Shown: in pieces, positions 34,337 to 43,821 of the stretch | Position numbering within the stretch: the first letter of the stretch is position 1 | How the letters are laid out: every line of letters begins with the position of its first letter | Assembly: GCF_000482385.1 (NCBI RefSeq) | Contig: NZ_AXVD01000032.1 | Location: 1 to 58,878 of the forward strand | Length of the DNA stretch: 58,878 bases | Direction of reading: 5' to 3' | Source of the DNA: Nocardia sp. CNY236 | Lineage (GTDB): Bacteria > Actinomycetota > Actinomycetes > Mycobacteriales > Mycobacteriaceae | Position numbers and translations under genes: made by a program | The notes under the pieces: model-generated | The model's database searches: none | What the model saw: the letters and a program-made list of their open reading frames with translations, nothing else | What the model was told of the DNA's origin: nothing

Positions 34337-35877
34337 GAAGTGCGCGTTTTCTTGGTAGAGGTCATCTGCTTCATCAGGAGTTCCGGCTCGGCCTCGTGGC
34401 GTGGCAGGTCGCCGGTGATGGTTCCCTCGAACACGGTGTAGATGCGGTCGCACAGGCCGATGACCTCGGGCAGCTCGGAGGAGATGACGATCACGCCCGC
34501 GCCCTGGTCGGCGATCTGCTGGATGATCCTGTATATCTCGTATTTCGCGCCCACATCGATTCCGCGTGTCGGCTCATCGAGGATCAACAGCTCTGGACCG
34601 GTGAACATCCACTTCGCGAGAATGACCTTCTGCTGGTTGCCACCGGACAACTTCACGACGTCTTCGTCGACTGTCGGCGCCTTGATGCGCAAACTCTTGC
34701 GATAGTCGTCGGCGACTCGGTGTTCTTCGACCGCGTCGACCACGCCGTGCCGGGAGATCTTCGACGGCTTGGCGGACACGACCGAGGTCTTGATGTCGTC
34801 GAGGAGATTGAGCCCGATCGCCTTGCGATCCTCGCTCACGTAGGCCAGGCCGTGCTCGATGGCGTCGGAGACCGACCTGAGCTGGATCTGTGTGCCGTTC
34901 TTGTAGACACGGCCGCCGAGCCAGACCCCGTACGAGCGGCCGAACAGGCTCATGGCGAGTTCGGTTCGGCCGGCGCCCATCAGTCCCGCGAAGCCGACGA
35001 TTTCGCCTCGACGGACGTGGAAGCTCGAGCCTTTGCACACCAGCCGCTCGGTGGAGATCGGATGGCGCACTGTCCAATCCTGGATCTCGAAGAACACCTC
35101 GCCGATGTTCGGTGTGCGCTCTGGGAACCGGCTGCTCAGTTCGCGGCCCACCATGCCGCGCACGATGCGGTCCTCGTTCACCTCGTTGTCGCGGATATCG
35201 AGGGTGTCGACCGTGCGCCCGTCGCGCAGGATCGTGATCGAGTCGGCGATCGCCTCGATTTCGTTGAGCTTGTGCGAGATGATGATCGATGTCATGCCGC
35301 GGCGTCGGAACTCGCGCAGCAGATCGAGCAGATGCGCAGAATCGTCCTCGTTGAGTGCTGCCGTCGGCTCGTCGAGGATCAGTAGCTTCACGTTCTTCGC
35401 GAAGGCCTTGGCGATCTCGACGAGCTGCTGTTTGCCGACGCCGATGTCCTTGACGAGGGTATCGGGATGTTCCTCGAGACCCACCTGCGCCAGTAGCTCG
35501 ATCACCCGGCGCTGCGCGGCTCGCCAGTCGATCCTTCCACGCTTGCGTGGTTCGTTGCCCAAAAACACGTTCTCGGTGATCGACATACCGGGCACCAGTG
35601 CGAGTTCCTGGTGGATGATGACGATGCCGGCCTGCTCACTGGCGCGTATGTCGCCGAACCGGACTTCCTGGTCCTGGTAGACGATTTCGCCGCTGTAGGT
35701 TCCGTGTGGATACACACCGCTGAGAACCTTCATGAGCGTCGACTTTCCGGCGCCGTTCTCCCCGCAGATGGCATGGATTTCACCCGCACGGACCGCCAGG
35801 TCGACCTCGGCCAGGGCGGTGACACCGGGAAACGTCTTGGTGATCGAACGCATCTGCAGGATCGCAGGGGCGGTCAC
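34333..35877 (-). CDS. gguA: Sugar ABC transporter ATP-binding protein, GguA-like (two ATPase domains)
   Basis: A 514-residue tandem ATPase. Domain 1: Walker [18 protein letters not shown], Walker [12 protein letters not shown]; domain 2 has degenerate Walker A ([19 protein letters not shown]), signature [16 protein letters not shown] and [19 protein letters not shown]. This is the RbsA/XylG/GguA architecture. It starts at GTG 35877 and leads the gguA-gguB-chvE operon, divergent from the ROK regulator gene, which probably controls it. Confidence 0.92.
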   Translation of the reverse strand: MTAPAILQMRSITKTFPGVTALAEVDLAVRAGEIHAICGENGAGKSTLMKVLSGVYPHGTYSGEIVYQDQEVRFGDIRASEQAGIVIIHQELALVPGMSITENVFLGNEPRKRGRIDWRAAQRRVIELLAQVGLEEHPDTLVKDIGVGKQQLVEIAKAFAKNVKLLILDEPTAALNEDDSAHLLDLLREFRRRGMTSIIISHKLNEIEAIADSITILRDGRTVDTLDIRDNEVNEDRIVRGMVGRELSSRFPERTPNIGEVFFEIQDWTVRHPISTERLVCKGSSFHVRRGEIVGFAGLMGAGRTELAMSLFGRSYGVWLGGRVYKNGTQIQLRSVSDAIEHGLAYVSEDRKAIGLNLLDDIKTSVVSAKPSKISRHGVVDAVEEHRVADDYRKSLRIKAPTVDEDVVKLSGGNQQKVILAKWMFTGPELLILDEPTRGIDVGAKYEIYRIIQQIADQGAGVIVISSELPEVIGLCDRIYTVFEGTITGDLPRHEAEPELLMKQMTSTKKTRTS

Positions 35878-36026
35878 GACCGAGGCTCGCTGCTCGAGAC
35901 GTCACGACCAGACGGAATCGGCCTCCGAGAGACGCGGTTTGGCGGTGACATCGATCTCCTCCGAAGGCCTTGCTCTAGTGATCCCCTGCACTTCAGAGTG
36001 AGCGGTCTCACACCAACGGGGCCGAC

Positions 36027-36051
36027 TGTAAATCTATTTGCTTTATGAAGT
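36027..36051. promoter_or_regulatory. ROK-regulator operator candidate, copy 1
   Basis: TGTAAATCTATTTGCTTTAT (36027-36046) continues to AAGT-like sequence at 36051. The same AT-rich 25-mer recurs 76 bases to the right. It sits in the 291-base gap between divergent gguA and the ROK gene, in otherwise GC-rich DNA. Confidence 0.65.
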
Positions 36052-36102
36052 CAACCCGTAGATCGGAGTATATGGTCGATCCAGCAGCAGCCCATCCCAT
36101 TT

Positions 36103-36127
36103 TGTAAATCTATTTGCCTTACTAAGT
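36103..36127. promoter_or_regulatory. ROK-regulator operator candidate, copy 2
   Basis: TGTAAATCTATTTGCCTTAC with AAGT at its end repeats the 36027 element with only three or four changes. The 76-base spacing is about seven helical turns. AAATCTATTT within it resembles XylR/NagC-type ROK sites. Confidence 0.65.
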
Positions 36128-36168
36128 GGCTTTGGGCAAGATGAGCGGCGGACAGCAGGAGGATCCGA

Positions 36169-37410
36169 GTGCGGCAATCAGGCACGAATCTGCCCAAAGT
36201 AGGGCGGTACAACCGAGCAGTCGTGCTCGACCGAATTCAGCTTGCTGACGGGATCAGCAGACAGGAGATCGCTCAGCACACCGGCTTGACGGCGCAGACG
36301 GTCTCCGGAATCGTGCGCAAGCTGCTGGACGAGGGCATTGTGCGCGAGGACGGCGTCGACCGTAGCGGCGGTGGTGGGCGACCGCGCACCAGACTGCGGA
36401 TCAATCCCGGTGCTGGGAACGCGGTCGGACTGCACTTCGATCCCGCTGAACTCACCTGCGCCGTAGTCGATCTACTCGGTCGGCCACTGATCACCCAGCG
36501 CCGCCCGGCTCCGCTGGGAACCGCGCCCGCAGATGTGGTCGCAGCGATGGCAGACCTGGTTCGGGACGTACTCGCCGAGGCGGACCTGCCAAGGAGCCGA
36601 GTACTCGGCCTCGGGCTCGCCTGTCCCGGCCCGATCGACCAGGAACTGGGCTTCGTCGTCGAGCCGCCCCGGCTCGTGGGCTGGAATCGGGTGCCGCTCC
36701 AGCGGATGTTGTGCGAGGCGACAGGCCTACCGGTGACGATCGACAACGACGCCACGGCAGCCGCCATCGGTGAACGGTGGGCCGGCGCCGGGCGTGGCGT
36801 CGCGAATTTCGCATACTTCTGCATCGGCACCGGAGTCGGCGGCGGACTCGTTCTCAACCATCAGGTCTACCGGGGTGGCTCGCTCAACGCGGCAGAGTTC
36901 GGTCACACATCGGTCCTCGAGGACGGCCCGCAGTGCTATTGCGGCAACCGCGGCTGCCTCGAAACTCTGGTCAGCCCTGAAGCAATCGTCGCCGAGACCT
37001 ACCGGCGACTGCAGCAGCAGCCGACCGACACCGTCCTGCTGGAACCGTTCCGCCGCGATCCGGACATGCTCAACCACGCCGTCGTGCGAGTGGCTGCCGC
37101 CGACGGAGATCCAGTTGCCGCCGCGGTGATCGATGAGGCCGCCCAACGGGTCGCCTCGGTCGTGGTCAATGTCGTCAATGTGACCGACGTGGACTTGATC
37201 GTGCTCGGCGGCCGCGGCATCCGCCATGTCGAGCAACGCTATGTCGACGCCGTCGCGACCGCGGTTTCCACCAGACCGTTGTCCCGACACATCCGTGTCG
37301 TCGAGGTCACGCATTCACCGCTGGGGCCGGACGCCGCTGTTGTGGGCGGCGCCGCACTCGTTCTGCACCATATCTTCTCACCACAACTCTCGGTGCTTCT
37401 TCCCAACTGA
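36169..37410 (+). CDS. ROK-family transcriptional repressor
   Basis: A 413-residue protein with an N-terminal winged helix (ISRQEIAQHTGLTAQTVSGI, residues ~28-47) and a C-terminal sugar-kinase-like domain: GLHFDPAELTCAVVDLLG, LGLACPGPIDQ, TIDNDATAAAIGERWAG, CIGTGVGGGLVLNH and the zinc motif CYCGNRGCLETLVSPE. It starts at GTG 36169 after AGGAGGAT. It is divergent from the GguABC-like importer and followed 24 bases later by a ROK kinase, so it probably represses both and is released by the imported sugar. Confidence 0.9.
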   Translation: MRQSGTNLPKVGRYNRAVVLDRIQLADGISRQEIAQHTGLTAQTVSGIVRKLLDEGIVREDGVDRSGGGGRPRTRLRINPGAGNAVGLHFDPAELTCAVVDLLGRPLITQRRPAPLGTAPADVVAAMADLVRDVLAEADLPRSRVLGLGLACPGPIDQELGFVVEPPRLVGWNRVPLQRMLCEATGLPVTIDNDATAAAIGERWAGAGRGVANFAYFCIGTGVGGGLVLNHQVYRGGSLNAAEFGHTSVLEDGPQCYCGNRGCLETLVSPEAIVAETYRRLQQQPTDTVLLEPFRRDPDMLNHAVVRVAAADGDPVAAAVIDEAAQRVASVVVNVVNVTDVDLIVLGGRGIRHVEQRYVDAVATAVSTRPLSRHIRVVEVTHSPLGPDAAVVGGAALVLHHIFSPQLSVLLPN

Positions 37411-37434
37411 CCACACGCCACGAAGGACAATTCC

Positions 37435-38370
37435 ATGGTGCAGGAAGTCGTGCTCGCGGTCGACATCGGCGGTACCAAGATCAGTGCCGGCCTGGTCGGA
37501 CCGGACCGAAAGGTCCGCAGGCACATCGTGATCTCCACACCCGCCAACGAGCCCGACATCGGCGATGCCCTGCAAGGGTTGCTCACCTCGGTAACCGACT
37601 ACACACGTCCCGCCGCCATCGGAGTGGCCTCGGCAGGCCCGGTCGATCCACAGCACGGCACGGTCAGCCCGATCAACATCCCGGCATGGCGGAACTTTCC
37701 GTTGGTCGACCTGGTGAGCGCTACCGTGCCGGAACTCCCGGTGACCTTGGTCGGCGACGCCATCGCAGCCGCGGTGGGGGAGCATTGGGTCGGCGCCGGG
37801 CGCGGCGCAACCGCCATGCTCGGAATTGTCGTATCCACCGGAGTCGGAGGCGGTCTCGTCCTCGACGGGGCGCCGTACCCGGGACCGAGCGGCAACGCGG
37901 GCCATCTCGGCCATATCGTCGTCGACCCGGCAGGTCCGCGCTGCTCCTGCGGGGCAACCGGCTGCGTCGAGACCTATGCCAGCGGGCCTTCCATGGCCCG
38001 GTGGGCCCGTGAGCACGGCTGGAGCGGACCCGATGCCCGCGCGCTCGCCGCCGACGCTGCCGGCGGAAACACCGTTGCCCAGCGCGCATACGATCGCGGC
38101 GCCGAAGCACTGGCGCGCGCCATCACCACAGCCGCCACGCTCTGCGATCTCGACCGCGTCGTGATCGGCGGCGGCGTATCGGGTGCGGGACGAGTGCTGT
38201 TCGCGCCGCTGCAGCGACACCTCGACCGACTGTCCACGAGTGATTTCGCGGGACGGACAACCGTCTATCCCGCCGCACTCGGGGGGCACGCCGGTCTACT
38301 CGGCGCTGCGCACAACGCACTGTCGGCTGCCAGGACGGCACCCCGACCCTCCGACATCCTCCTTCGCTGA
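37435..38370 (+). CDS. ROK-family sugar kinase, glucokinase-like
   Basis: A 311-residue kinase. LAVDIGGTKISAGLVG is the ATP loop; GVASAGPVDPQHGTVSPINI and LVGDAIAAAVGEHWVGAGRG hold the catalytic Asp; STGVGGGLVLDG and the zinc motif CSCGATGCVETYASGPS are intact; the C-terminus has VVIGGGVSGAG. It should phosphorylate the sugar brought in by the adjacent ABC importer. It follows the ROK regulator by 24 bases. Confidence 0.88.
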   Translation: MVQEVVLAVDIGGTKISAGLVGPDRKVRRHIVISTPANEPDIGDALQGLLTSVTDYTRPAAIGVASAGPVDPQHGTVSPINIPAWRNFPLVDLVSATVPELPVTLVGDAIAAAVGEHWVGAGRGATAMLGIVVSTGVGGGLVLDGAPYPGPSGNAGHLGHIVVDPAGPRCSCGATGCVETYASGPSMARWAREHGWSGPDARALAADAAGGNTVAQRAYDRGAEALARAITTAATLCDLDRVVIGGGVSGAGRVLFAPLQRHLDRLSTSDFAGRTTVYPAALGGHAGLLGAAHNALSAARTAPRPSDILLR

Positions 38371-38736
38371 CTGCTGACCCACAACCCTGGCCACACCTTT
38401 CGTCGGGCTCGAGTGGTATGTTGCCCCGTCAGGAGGCGAACTGGCAGCAACGTGACCTCTACCTTTCGGGCGGTGCCACGTGGGAGTCGGCTTCGGGATG
38501 CGAGCAGCCCGGCTTCGTGTCGCCTTGGTCCGCCGCGGTGTGCCGCGCAGTGCCGATGTTGCGGGACGTCGCTGCTGAGCTGCGAATTTGTCGAACCCAC
38601 TCGTGGGCGGCTGTCGACGAGACGACCAGGCCTCGAAAAGGCGGGATAAAATTCGTGTCGGATGTCGAGAATGGCGTGACGGCTCCGTCCCAAGGCGAGC
38701 GGCCGACTATCGTCGCAGACCGGAAGGGAGAACGAC
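38371..38736. other. Intergenic stretch
   Basis: About 366 bases without a recognisable gene, repeat or strong hairpin. A ribosome site (GGAAGGGAG) for the YCII gene lies at its end. The promoter for the YCII-sigma pair is presumably here, but I could not identify it. Confidence 0.45.
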
Positions 38737-39144
38737 ATGGCGAAGTACCTGCTTCTGAAGCACTACCGAGGCGCCCCTGCGCCGGTCAACGACGTACCGA
38801 TGGACCAGTGGACGCCCGAGGAGACCGAGGCGCACATGCGGTACATGAGAAATCTCGCGGCCAGCTTGGCACGTAGCGGCGAGCTCGTCGACGGCAATGC
38901 CCTGGCGCCGGAGGGCACATGGGTCCGCTACGACGGCGAGGGTGCGCTTCCCGTGACCGACGGTCCGTTCGCCGAGACCAAGGACCTGATCGGGGGCTGG
39001 ATGAGCATCAAGGTCGACTCCTACGAGCGCGCCCTGGAAGTGGCCGGCCAGTTGTCCGCAGCGCCCGGTGCAGGCGGCAAGCCGATCCACGAGTGGATCG
39101 AAGTTCGTCCGATGCTGAGCGCACGCCCGACCGGCACCGAGTAA
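38737..39144 (+). CDS. YCII-related (DGPF) protein, sigma-factor partner
   Basis: A 135-residue single-domain protein: MAKYLLLKHYRGAPAP at the start, WVRYDGEGALPVTDGPFAET with the hallmark DGPF, and DLIGGWMSIKVDSYERALEV. DGPF proteins are nearly always next to ECF42 sigma factors and are thought to be involved in their signalling. Its TAA stop overlaps the ATG of the sigma gene by one base (TAATG), so the two are translationally coupled. Confidence 0.92.
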   Translation: MAKYLLLKHYRGAPAPVNDVPMDQWTPEETEAHMRYMRNLAASLARSGELVDGNALAPEGTWVRYDGEGALPVTDGPFAETKDLIGGWMSIKVDSYERALEVAGQLSAAPGAGGKPIHEWIEVRPMLSARPTGTE

Positions 39145-40313
39145 TGGCCGCCGGCGTGGTGGACGAGACCCAGCTGCGGGACCTGATCCCCGACGTATTG
39201 GCAGCCCTCGTCCGCCGCGGCGCAGACTTCGCTACCGCCGAGGACGCCGTCCAGGAGGCATTGGTTCGGGCCATCGAGACATGGCCGAACAAGCGTCCCG
39301 ACGATCCCAAAGGCTGGCTGATCACTACCGCGTGGCGTTGCTTCGTCGACCTCGCACGGTCCGACGTCTCGCGCCGCCGCCGTGAGACTCGGGTCTTCAA
39401 CGAGCCTCCACCGGGACCGACCTCGTCGGTGGACGAATCGTTGCAGCTGTACTTTCGGTGCGCGCACCCGACGCTCACCCCGGCGTCGGCCGTCGCCCTG
39501 ACGTTGCGGGCTGTCGGTGGCCTCACCACGCGCCAGATCGCGCGCGCATACCTCGTACCAGAGGTAACAATGGCCCAGCGAATCAGTCGGGCCAAACGTA
39601 TCGTGAGCACTGTGCGGCTGGATCGTCCCGGCGACCTACGCACGGTGCTTCGCGTGTTGTATCTAGTGTTCAACGAGGGGTACAGCGGTGACGTCGACCT
39701 CGCCGCAGAGGCGATCCGACTCGCACGGCAGCTGGCCACGGCCAGCGGTGACACGGAGGCAGCGGGACTGCTCGCCCTGTTCCTACTCCACCACGCGCGA
39801 CGACCGGCCCGTACACGCGCCGACGGCAGTTTGGTGCCACTATCCGACCAGGACCGCCGCCTGTGGCGGAGCGACCTGATCGCCGCGGGCGTGGGGGTGC
39901 TCCAAACTGCGCTGGCCCGTGATCAGCTGGGGGAGTACCAGGCGCAGGCCGCTATCGCCGCGCTACACGCCGACGCGCAGACTGCCGACGAGACCGACTG
40001 GATTCAGATCGTCGAATGGTACGACGAGCTGCTCCGTTTCACCGATAGTCCGATCGTACGGCTCAATCGCGCTGTCGCCGTTGGTGAGGCGAATGGGCCG
40101 CAGGCGGGGCTCACCGCGCTCACCGAAATCGACCCGACTTTGCCCCGGTATTCCGCGGCCGCCGCCTATCTCCACGAGCGAGCCGGGGATGTTGTTACGG
40201 CAGCACAGCTCTATGTCGCGGCTGCCGCGCAGGCGCAAAATCTGCCCGAGCGAAACCATCTCACGCTTCAGGCAGCTACGCTGCGCCACCGACTCTCAAA
40301 TGAAGGCGGTTGA
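39144..40313 (+). CDS. ECF42-type RNA polymerase sigma factor with C-terminal TPR domain
   Basis: A 389-residue sigma factor, twice the size of a simple ECF factor. Region 2 is FATAEDAVQEALVRAIETWP and PKGWLITTAWRCFVDLAR; region 4 is GLTTRQIARAYLVPEVTMAQ. The remaining ~210 residues form the helical TPR-like extension of ECF42: LVFNEGYSGDVDLAAEAIRL, IVEWYDELLRFTDSPIVRLN and YHERAGD-like repeats. There is no anti-sigma gene; control is thought to be through the extension and the YCII partner. Confidence 0.9.
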   Translation: MAAGVVDETQLRDLIPDVLAALVRRGADFATAEDAVQEALVRAIETWPNKRPDDPKGWLITTAWRCFVDLARSDVSRRRRETRVFNEPPPGPTSSVDESLQLYFRCAHPTLTPASAVALTLRAVGGLTTRQIARAYLVPEVTMAQRISRAKRIVSTVRLDRPGDLRTVLRVLYLVFNEGYSGDVDLAAEAIRLARQLATASGDTEAAGLLALFLLHHARRPARTRADGSLVPLSDQDRRLWRSDLIAAGVGVLQTALARDQLGEYQAQAAIAALHADAQTADETDWIQIVEWYDELLRFTDSPIVRLNRAVAVGEANGPQAGLTALTEIDPTLPRYSAAAAYLHERAGDVVTAAQLYVAAAAQAQNLPERNHLTLQAATLRHRLSNEGG

Positions 40314-40391
40314 GGACGAGCCCACGGTCTCGGCGAATTTCCGGGGAGCCCGACGTTCAGGAGGACTGCCGCACTTCGATCTACCCGATAG

Positions 40392-40739
40392 CGCAGGAAG
40401 TTCCTGACCAGGCTCGACAAGCACGTGCCGGCCGAGCTGGACGTGCACCTGATCTGTGACGACTACGGCACTCACACGGCGCCGATCATCGTTGAATGGC
40501 TTGCCGCACATCCACGATTCCATATGCATTTCACCCCGACCTACTCCTCCTGGTTGAACGAGGTGGAACGCTGGTTCGGGCTGCCGACCGACCAGCAACT
40601 CCGCCGTGGCGTCCACAGAAGCGTTGCCGCGCTGGAGAAATCGATCCGTGACTGGGTCGCTACCTGGAATGAGGACCCGACGGTATCGTGCCCAGCTCTG
40701 ATCGACTTTCGTAGGGGGTGGCTGGATCCGTTCGGCTGA
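40392..40739 (+). pseudogene. IS630-type transposase, C-terminal fragment
   Basis: About 115 residues: KFLTRLDKHVPAELDVHLI, CDDYGTHTAPIIVEWLAAH, FHFTPTYSSWLNEVERWF-like (here MHFTPTYSSWLNEVERWFG) and ALEKSIRDWVATWN. It holds the second Asp and the final Glu of an IS630/DDE_3 domain but not the first half of the protein. The frame is closed upstream by a TAG at 40389. No terminal repeats were found. Confidence 0.82.
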
Positions 40740-40774
40740 ATCGCCGAGGTGGGCCGGATACCTAGGTTCGGTGC

Positions 40775-42217
40775 ATGCGATACACAGTTGGGGTGCTGGT
40801 CGCGCTGGCCGGGGTCGTGAGCGGGCTCGTCCTGCCGGCAACGGCCGTGCCCGCACCGGCACGGAACACCGTGCTCGCCAGGGCATTCGACGAGTATCTG
40901 GCACGGGCGGTGGCCGATACCGGTCTGCCGGGTGTCTCGGCGGTGATCACCCGGGACGGGGAGATCGTGCACGCGGCGGGATACGGACGCGATTCCACCG
41001 GGGCGGCAATCACCGCGCGAACGCCAATGCGGATCGCTTCGCTGTCCAAGGCGTTCACGGCGACGGCGGTGATGGCCTTGGTCGAGGACGGCGCGATCGG
41101 GCTCGACCATCCGGTGGCCGACCAGATACCCGAGTTCCGCACTGGTGATCCGCGCTCGGCTCGAATCACCGTGCGCCAGCTGCTGAATCAGACTTCGGGG
41201 CTCTCCGACCGCGGCACCGACATCCGCGCTACCGAGACCGCGGAGTCACTCGAGCAGTACACCGCCACCCTGCGGACCGCAACGCTCACCGCCGAGCCGG
41301 GCACCCGCTGGGAATACACCAACGTCAACTACAACGTCGCCGCGCGATTGGTCGAGGTGGCGAGCGGCACGACTTTCGGGGAGTTCCTGCGGCAGCGGAT
41401 CTTCGCGCCGCTCGACATGCCCGACTCAGCGGTAGACGACGACACTATTACTCCCGCGCAAGGTTTCAACTCTCTGTTCGGCCACTGGATCGCCCGCGAC
41501 GAACTGCCGGGCTTCCTCGACAACAGCGGCAGCGGCGGCGTGATCACCACGGCCGCCGATATGGGCCGCTGGCTGATCACCCAGTCCGGTCACGGCTCGC
41601 AGCTGGTGGGTCCCGAGAGCCTGGCGCTGATGCACGCCCCGACTCCGGTGCGTGACTACGGCATGGGCTGGGGCCTGGACACCGAGCATGACGAACCGCT
41701 GCTCACCCATTCCGGCAATCTGTTCACCTACACCTCGGCCGCTGCGCTGGACCCGTCCACCGGCCATGGCTTCGCGGTCCTCGCCAACAGCGCCGCCCTG
41801 CACGACAGCGCATACGAGATCCTCAACGGGCTCGTTGCGCTGGGCCGGGGCCAGCAGCCCGCACCGCTCGTCAACACCCGGTTGCGCATCGAAACCGGAC
41901 TCGCGGCGGTCCTGGCGGGCGCGCTCGGCCTAGGCGTCGCCGGGGTGGTTCGGTCGCGACGATGGGCCACACGGCGCCTGCGCACCCGGTGGTGGTGGAC
42001 TGTGCTGGGCTGCGTCCCCCCTGCCGCGCCGATCGTGCTGTTCGCGAGCTACCCGCAGGCGCTGTCAGTGCTGACGAACGGGCGCACTGTCACCTGGGCA
42101 CAGCTCACCTTCTTCCCCGCGCCGCTCACCATAGCCCTGTTGACCTGTGCGTTCGCGGGTGCGGGGACACTGGCTGCCCGCCTGTTGCAGGTGCGCTGGC
42201 TAGGATCGCTCCGATGA
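40775..42217 (+). CDS. Serine hydrolase (beta-lactamase class C/PBP-like) with C-terminal membrane domain
   Basis: A 480-residue exported enzyme. The signal VGVLVALAGVVSGLVLPATA is followed by the catalytic domain (about 30-370) with the SxxK nucleophile in RIASLSKAFTATAVMAL, the tyrosine in YTNVNYNVAARLVEV and the third motif HSGNLFTY. The last ~110 residues add two or three hydrophobic helices (LAAVLAGALGLGVAGVV, LTIALLTCAFAGAGTLAA). It overlaps the histidine kinase gene by 4 bases, so it belongs to a hydrolase-sensor-regulator operon, perhaps for cell-wall stress. The substrate is unknown. Confidence 0.88.
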   Translation: MRYTVGVLVALAGVVSGLVLPATAVPAPARNTVLARAFDEYLARAVADTGLPGVSAVITRDGEIVHAAGYGRDSTGAAITARTPMRIASLSKAFTATAVMALVEDGAIGLDHPVADQIPEFRTGDPRSARITVRQLLNQTSGLSDRGTDIRATETAESLEQYTATLRTATLTAEPGTRWEYTNVNYNVAARLVEVASGTTFGEFLRQRIFAPLDMPDSAVDDDTITPAQGFNSLFGHWIARDELPGFLDNSGSGGVITTAADMGRWLITQSGHGSQLVGPESLALMHAPTPVRDYGMGWGLDTEHDEPLLTHSGNLFTYTSAAALDPSTGHGFAVLANSAALHDSAYEILNGLVALGRGQQPAPLVNTRLRIETGLAAVLAGALGLGVAGVVRSRRWATRRLRTRWWWTVLGCVPPAAPIVLFASYPQALSVLTNGRTVTWAQLTFFPAPLTIALLTCAFAGAGTLAARLLQVRWLGSLR

Positions 42218-43179
42218 GAAAATACGCCGGACTCGCGCTGATCGCGGGCGCGTGCGCGCTGAACGGCCTCTTCCTCGACGCCCTGCCCCTTTGGCGCCAG
42301 GCAGTGTTCGCCGGACTTGCGGTCGCCGCGTATCTGTACGGCCGCCAGGTGCCGGTCACCAGGGGCTGGCTGGTGCAGGCCGTCGTCGCAGTGCCCGCCC
42401 TGGTCTATTGCGCCGTGAACTTCTCCGTCGGTATCGGGGCGATACTGAGTCAGGGTGTGTTCGTCGTGCTGCCGTGGCTGGCCGGAGGGTTCCGGCGGCA
42501 GCAGGCCGAGCTGATCATCGCGGGCCGCGAGCGGGCCGCCCGACTCGAGCAGGAGCAGGCCCTGATCGGCGAGCGGGCTGCCCTGCGCGAGCGCGCCCGA
42601 ATCGCGGCCGACATGCACGATTCGCTAGGGCACGATCTCGCCCTCATGGCACTTCAAGCCGGAGCACTTGAACTGTCCACCGACCTCACGGAGTCGAATC
42701 GAGCTGCCGCGCAACGACTACGGGCCGCCGCTGTCACCGCCACCGATCGCCTGCGCGGCACTGTCACGGTGCTGCGTGACGGTGCCGCGTGGTCCACGCC
42801 GCGCGACGATCCCGTCACCGCGCTGGTGGAACGCGCCGTCGACGCCGGGATGCGGGTCGATCTGCACCTGCCAGAAGACGGGACACCCCTACCGCCCCTG
42901 ACGGATCGCGCGATCTACCGGGTGATCCAAGAATCCCTGACCAATGCCGCGCGACACGCCCCCGGCGAGTCGGTGCGGATCACCGTCCATCGAGCACAGG
43001 AGGACACAACCGTCACCATTGTCAATCCTGTGCGGGCCAGTATCACCCAGCCCGCCGCACCCGGTAGCGGCCTCGCCGGCCTGCACGAGCAGGCGCGCCT
43101 TGTCGGTGGCACGCTGACCGCCGGCCCCGAGGGCCACGACTTCGTCGTACGTGCGCAATTCCCTTCGGCAGCACCGTGA
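42214..43179 (+). CDS. Sensor histidine kinase, NarL-type (HisKA_3)
   Basis: A 321-residue kinase starting at ATG 42214. Four to five membrane helices occupy residues 1-95; a coiled linker (ERAARLEQEQALIGERAALR) leads to the phosphorylated His in RIAADMHDSLGHDLALMALQ. The HATPase domain has RVIQESLTNAARHAPGESV and SGLAGLHEQARLVGGTL. It overlaps genes on both sides by 4 bases, so it is co-translated with the serine hydrolase and response regulator. Confidence 0.9.
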   Translation: MRKYAGLALIAGACALNGLFLDALPLWRQAVFAGLAVAAYLYGRQVPVTRGWLVQAVVAVPALVYCAVNFSVGIGAILSQGVFVVLPWLAGGFRRQQAELIIAGRERAARLEQEQALIGERAALRERARIAADMHDSLGHDLALMALQAGALELSTDLTESNRAAAQRLRAAAVTATDRLRGTVTVLRDGAAWSTPRDDPVTALVERAVDAGMRVDLHLPEDGTPLPPLTDRAIYRVIQESLTNAARHAPGESVRITVHRAQEDTTVTIVNPVRASITQPAAPGSGLAGLHEQARLVGGTLTAGPEGHDFVVRAQFPSAAP

Positions 43180-43820
43180 TACGGGTTGTTCTCGCCGATG
43201 ACGAAGCGATGATTCGCGCCGGTATCCAGTCGATCCTCGCCACCGACCCCGGGATCGAGGTCGTCGCCGTGGCCGGTGACGGCCGGGAAGCGGTCGAAAT
43301 GACTTTCGCGCACCAGCCCGATGTGGTGCTGATGGATGTGCGGATGCCACGCTTGGACGGCCTCACGGCTGCGGCCCAGGTGCGGGAGGTGGCCAAGGTC
43401 ATCGTCCTCACGACGTTCGACGAAGACGACTACGTGACCGCGGCACTCGACGCGGGTGCCGCCGGATTCCTGCTCAAGGCGTGCGATCCGCAGGAACTGC
43501 TGCTCGGCGTGCACGCGGTCGCTGACGGCGGCGCCTACCTGTCACCGCGCATCGCAAAGAAGGTGATCGCACGCTGGGACGAAGGCGGATTCGCCAACGG
43601 ATCCTCGGCCCGGGAGACAATCACCGGACTCACCGAGCGGGAGCGGGCCGTGCTCGCCGGTGTCGGGCGCGGGCTGTCCAACCATGACATCGGCGCGGAA
43701 CTGTTCGTGGCAGAGTCCACGGTGAAGGCCCATGTGAGCGGCATTCTGCGGCGCCTCGGCCTGAACAACCGGGTTCAGGCAGCCATCCTCGCGCACGAGG
43801 CTGGTCTCACTGGGCACTGA
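43176..43820 (+). CDS. LuxR/NarL-type response regulator
   Basis: A 214-residue regulator from GTG 43176. The receiver has VVLADDEAMIRAG, phospho-acceptor VVLMDVRMPRLDG, VIVLTTFDEDD and FLLKACDPQELL; the DNA-binding domain is LTERERAVLAGVGRGLSNHD and ESTVKAHVSGILRRLGLNNR. It is the cognate partner of the overlapping histidine kinase. Confidence 0.93.
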   Translation: MIRVVLADDEAMIRAGIQSILATDPGIEVVAVAGDGREAVEMTFAHQPDVVLMDVRMPRLDGLTAAAQVREVAKVIVLTTFDEDDYVTAALDAGAAGFLLKACDPQELLLGVHAVADGGAYLSPRIAKKVIARWDEGGFANGSSARETITGLTERERAVLAGVGRGLSNHDIGAELFVAESTVKAHVSGILRRLGLNNRVQAAILAHEAGLTGH

Positions 43821-43821
43821 C

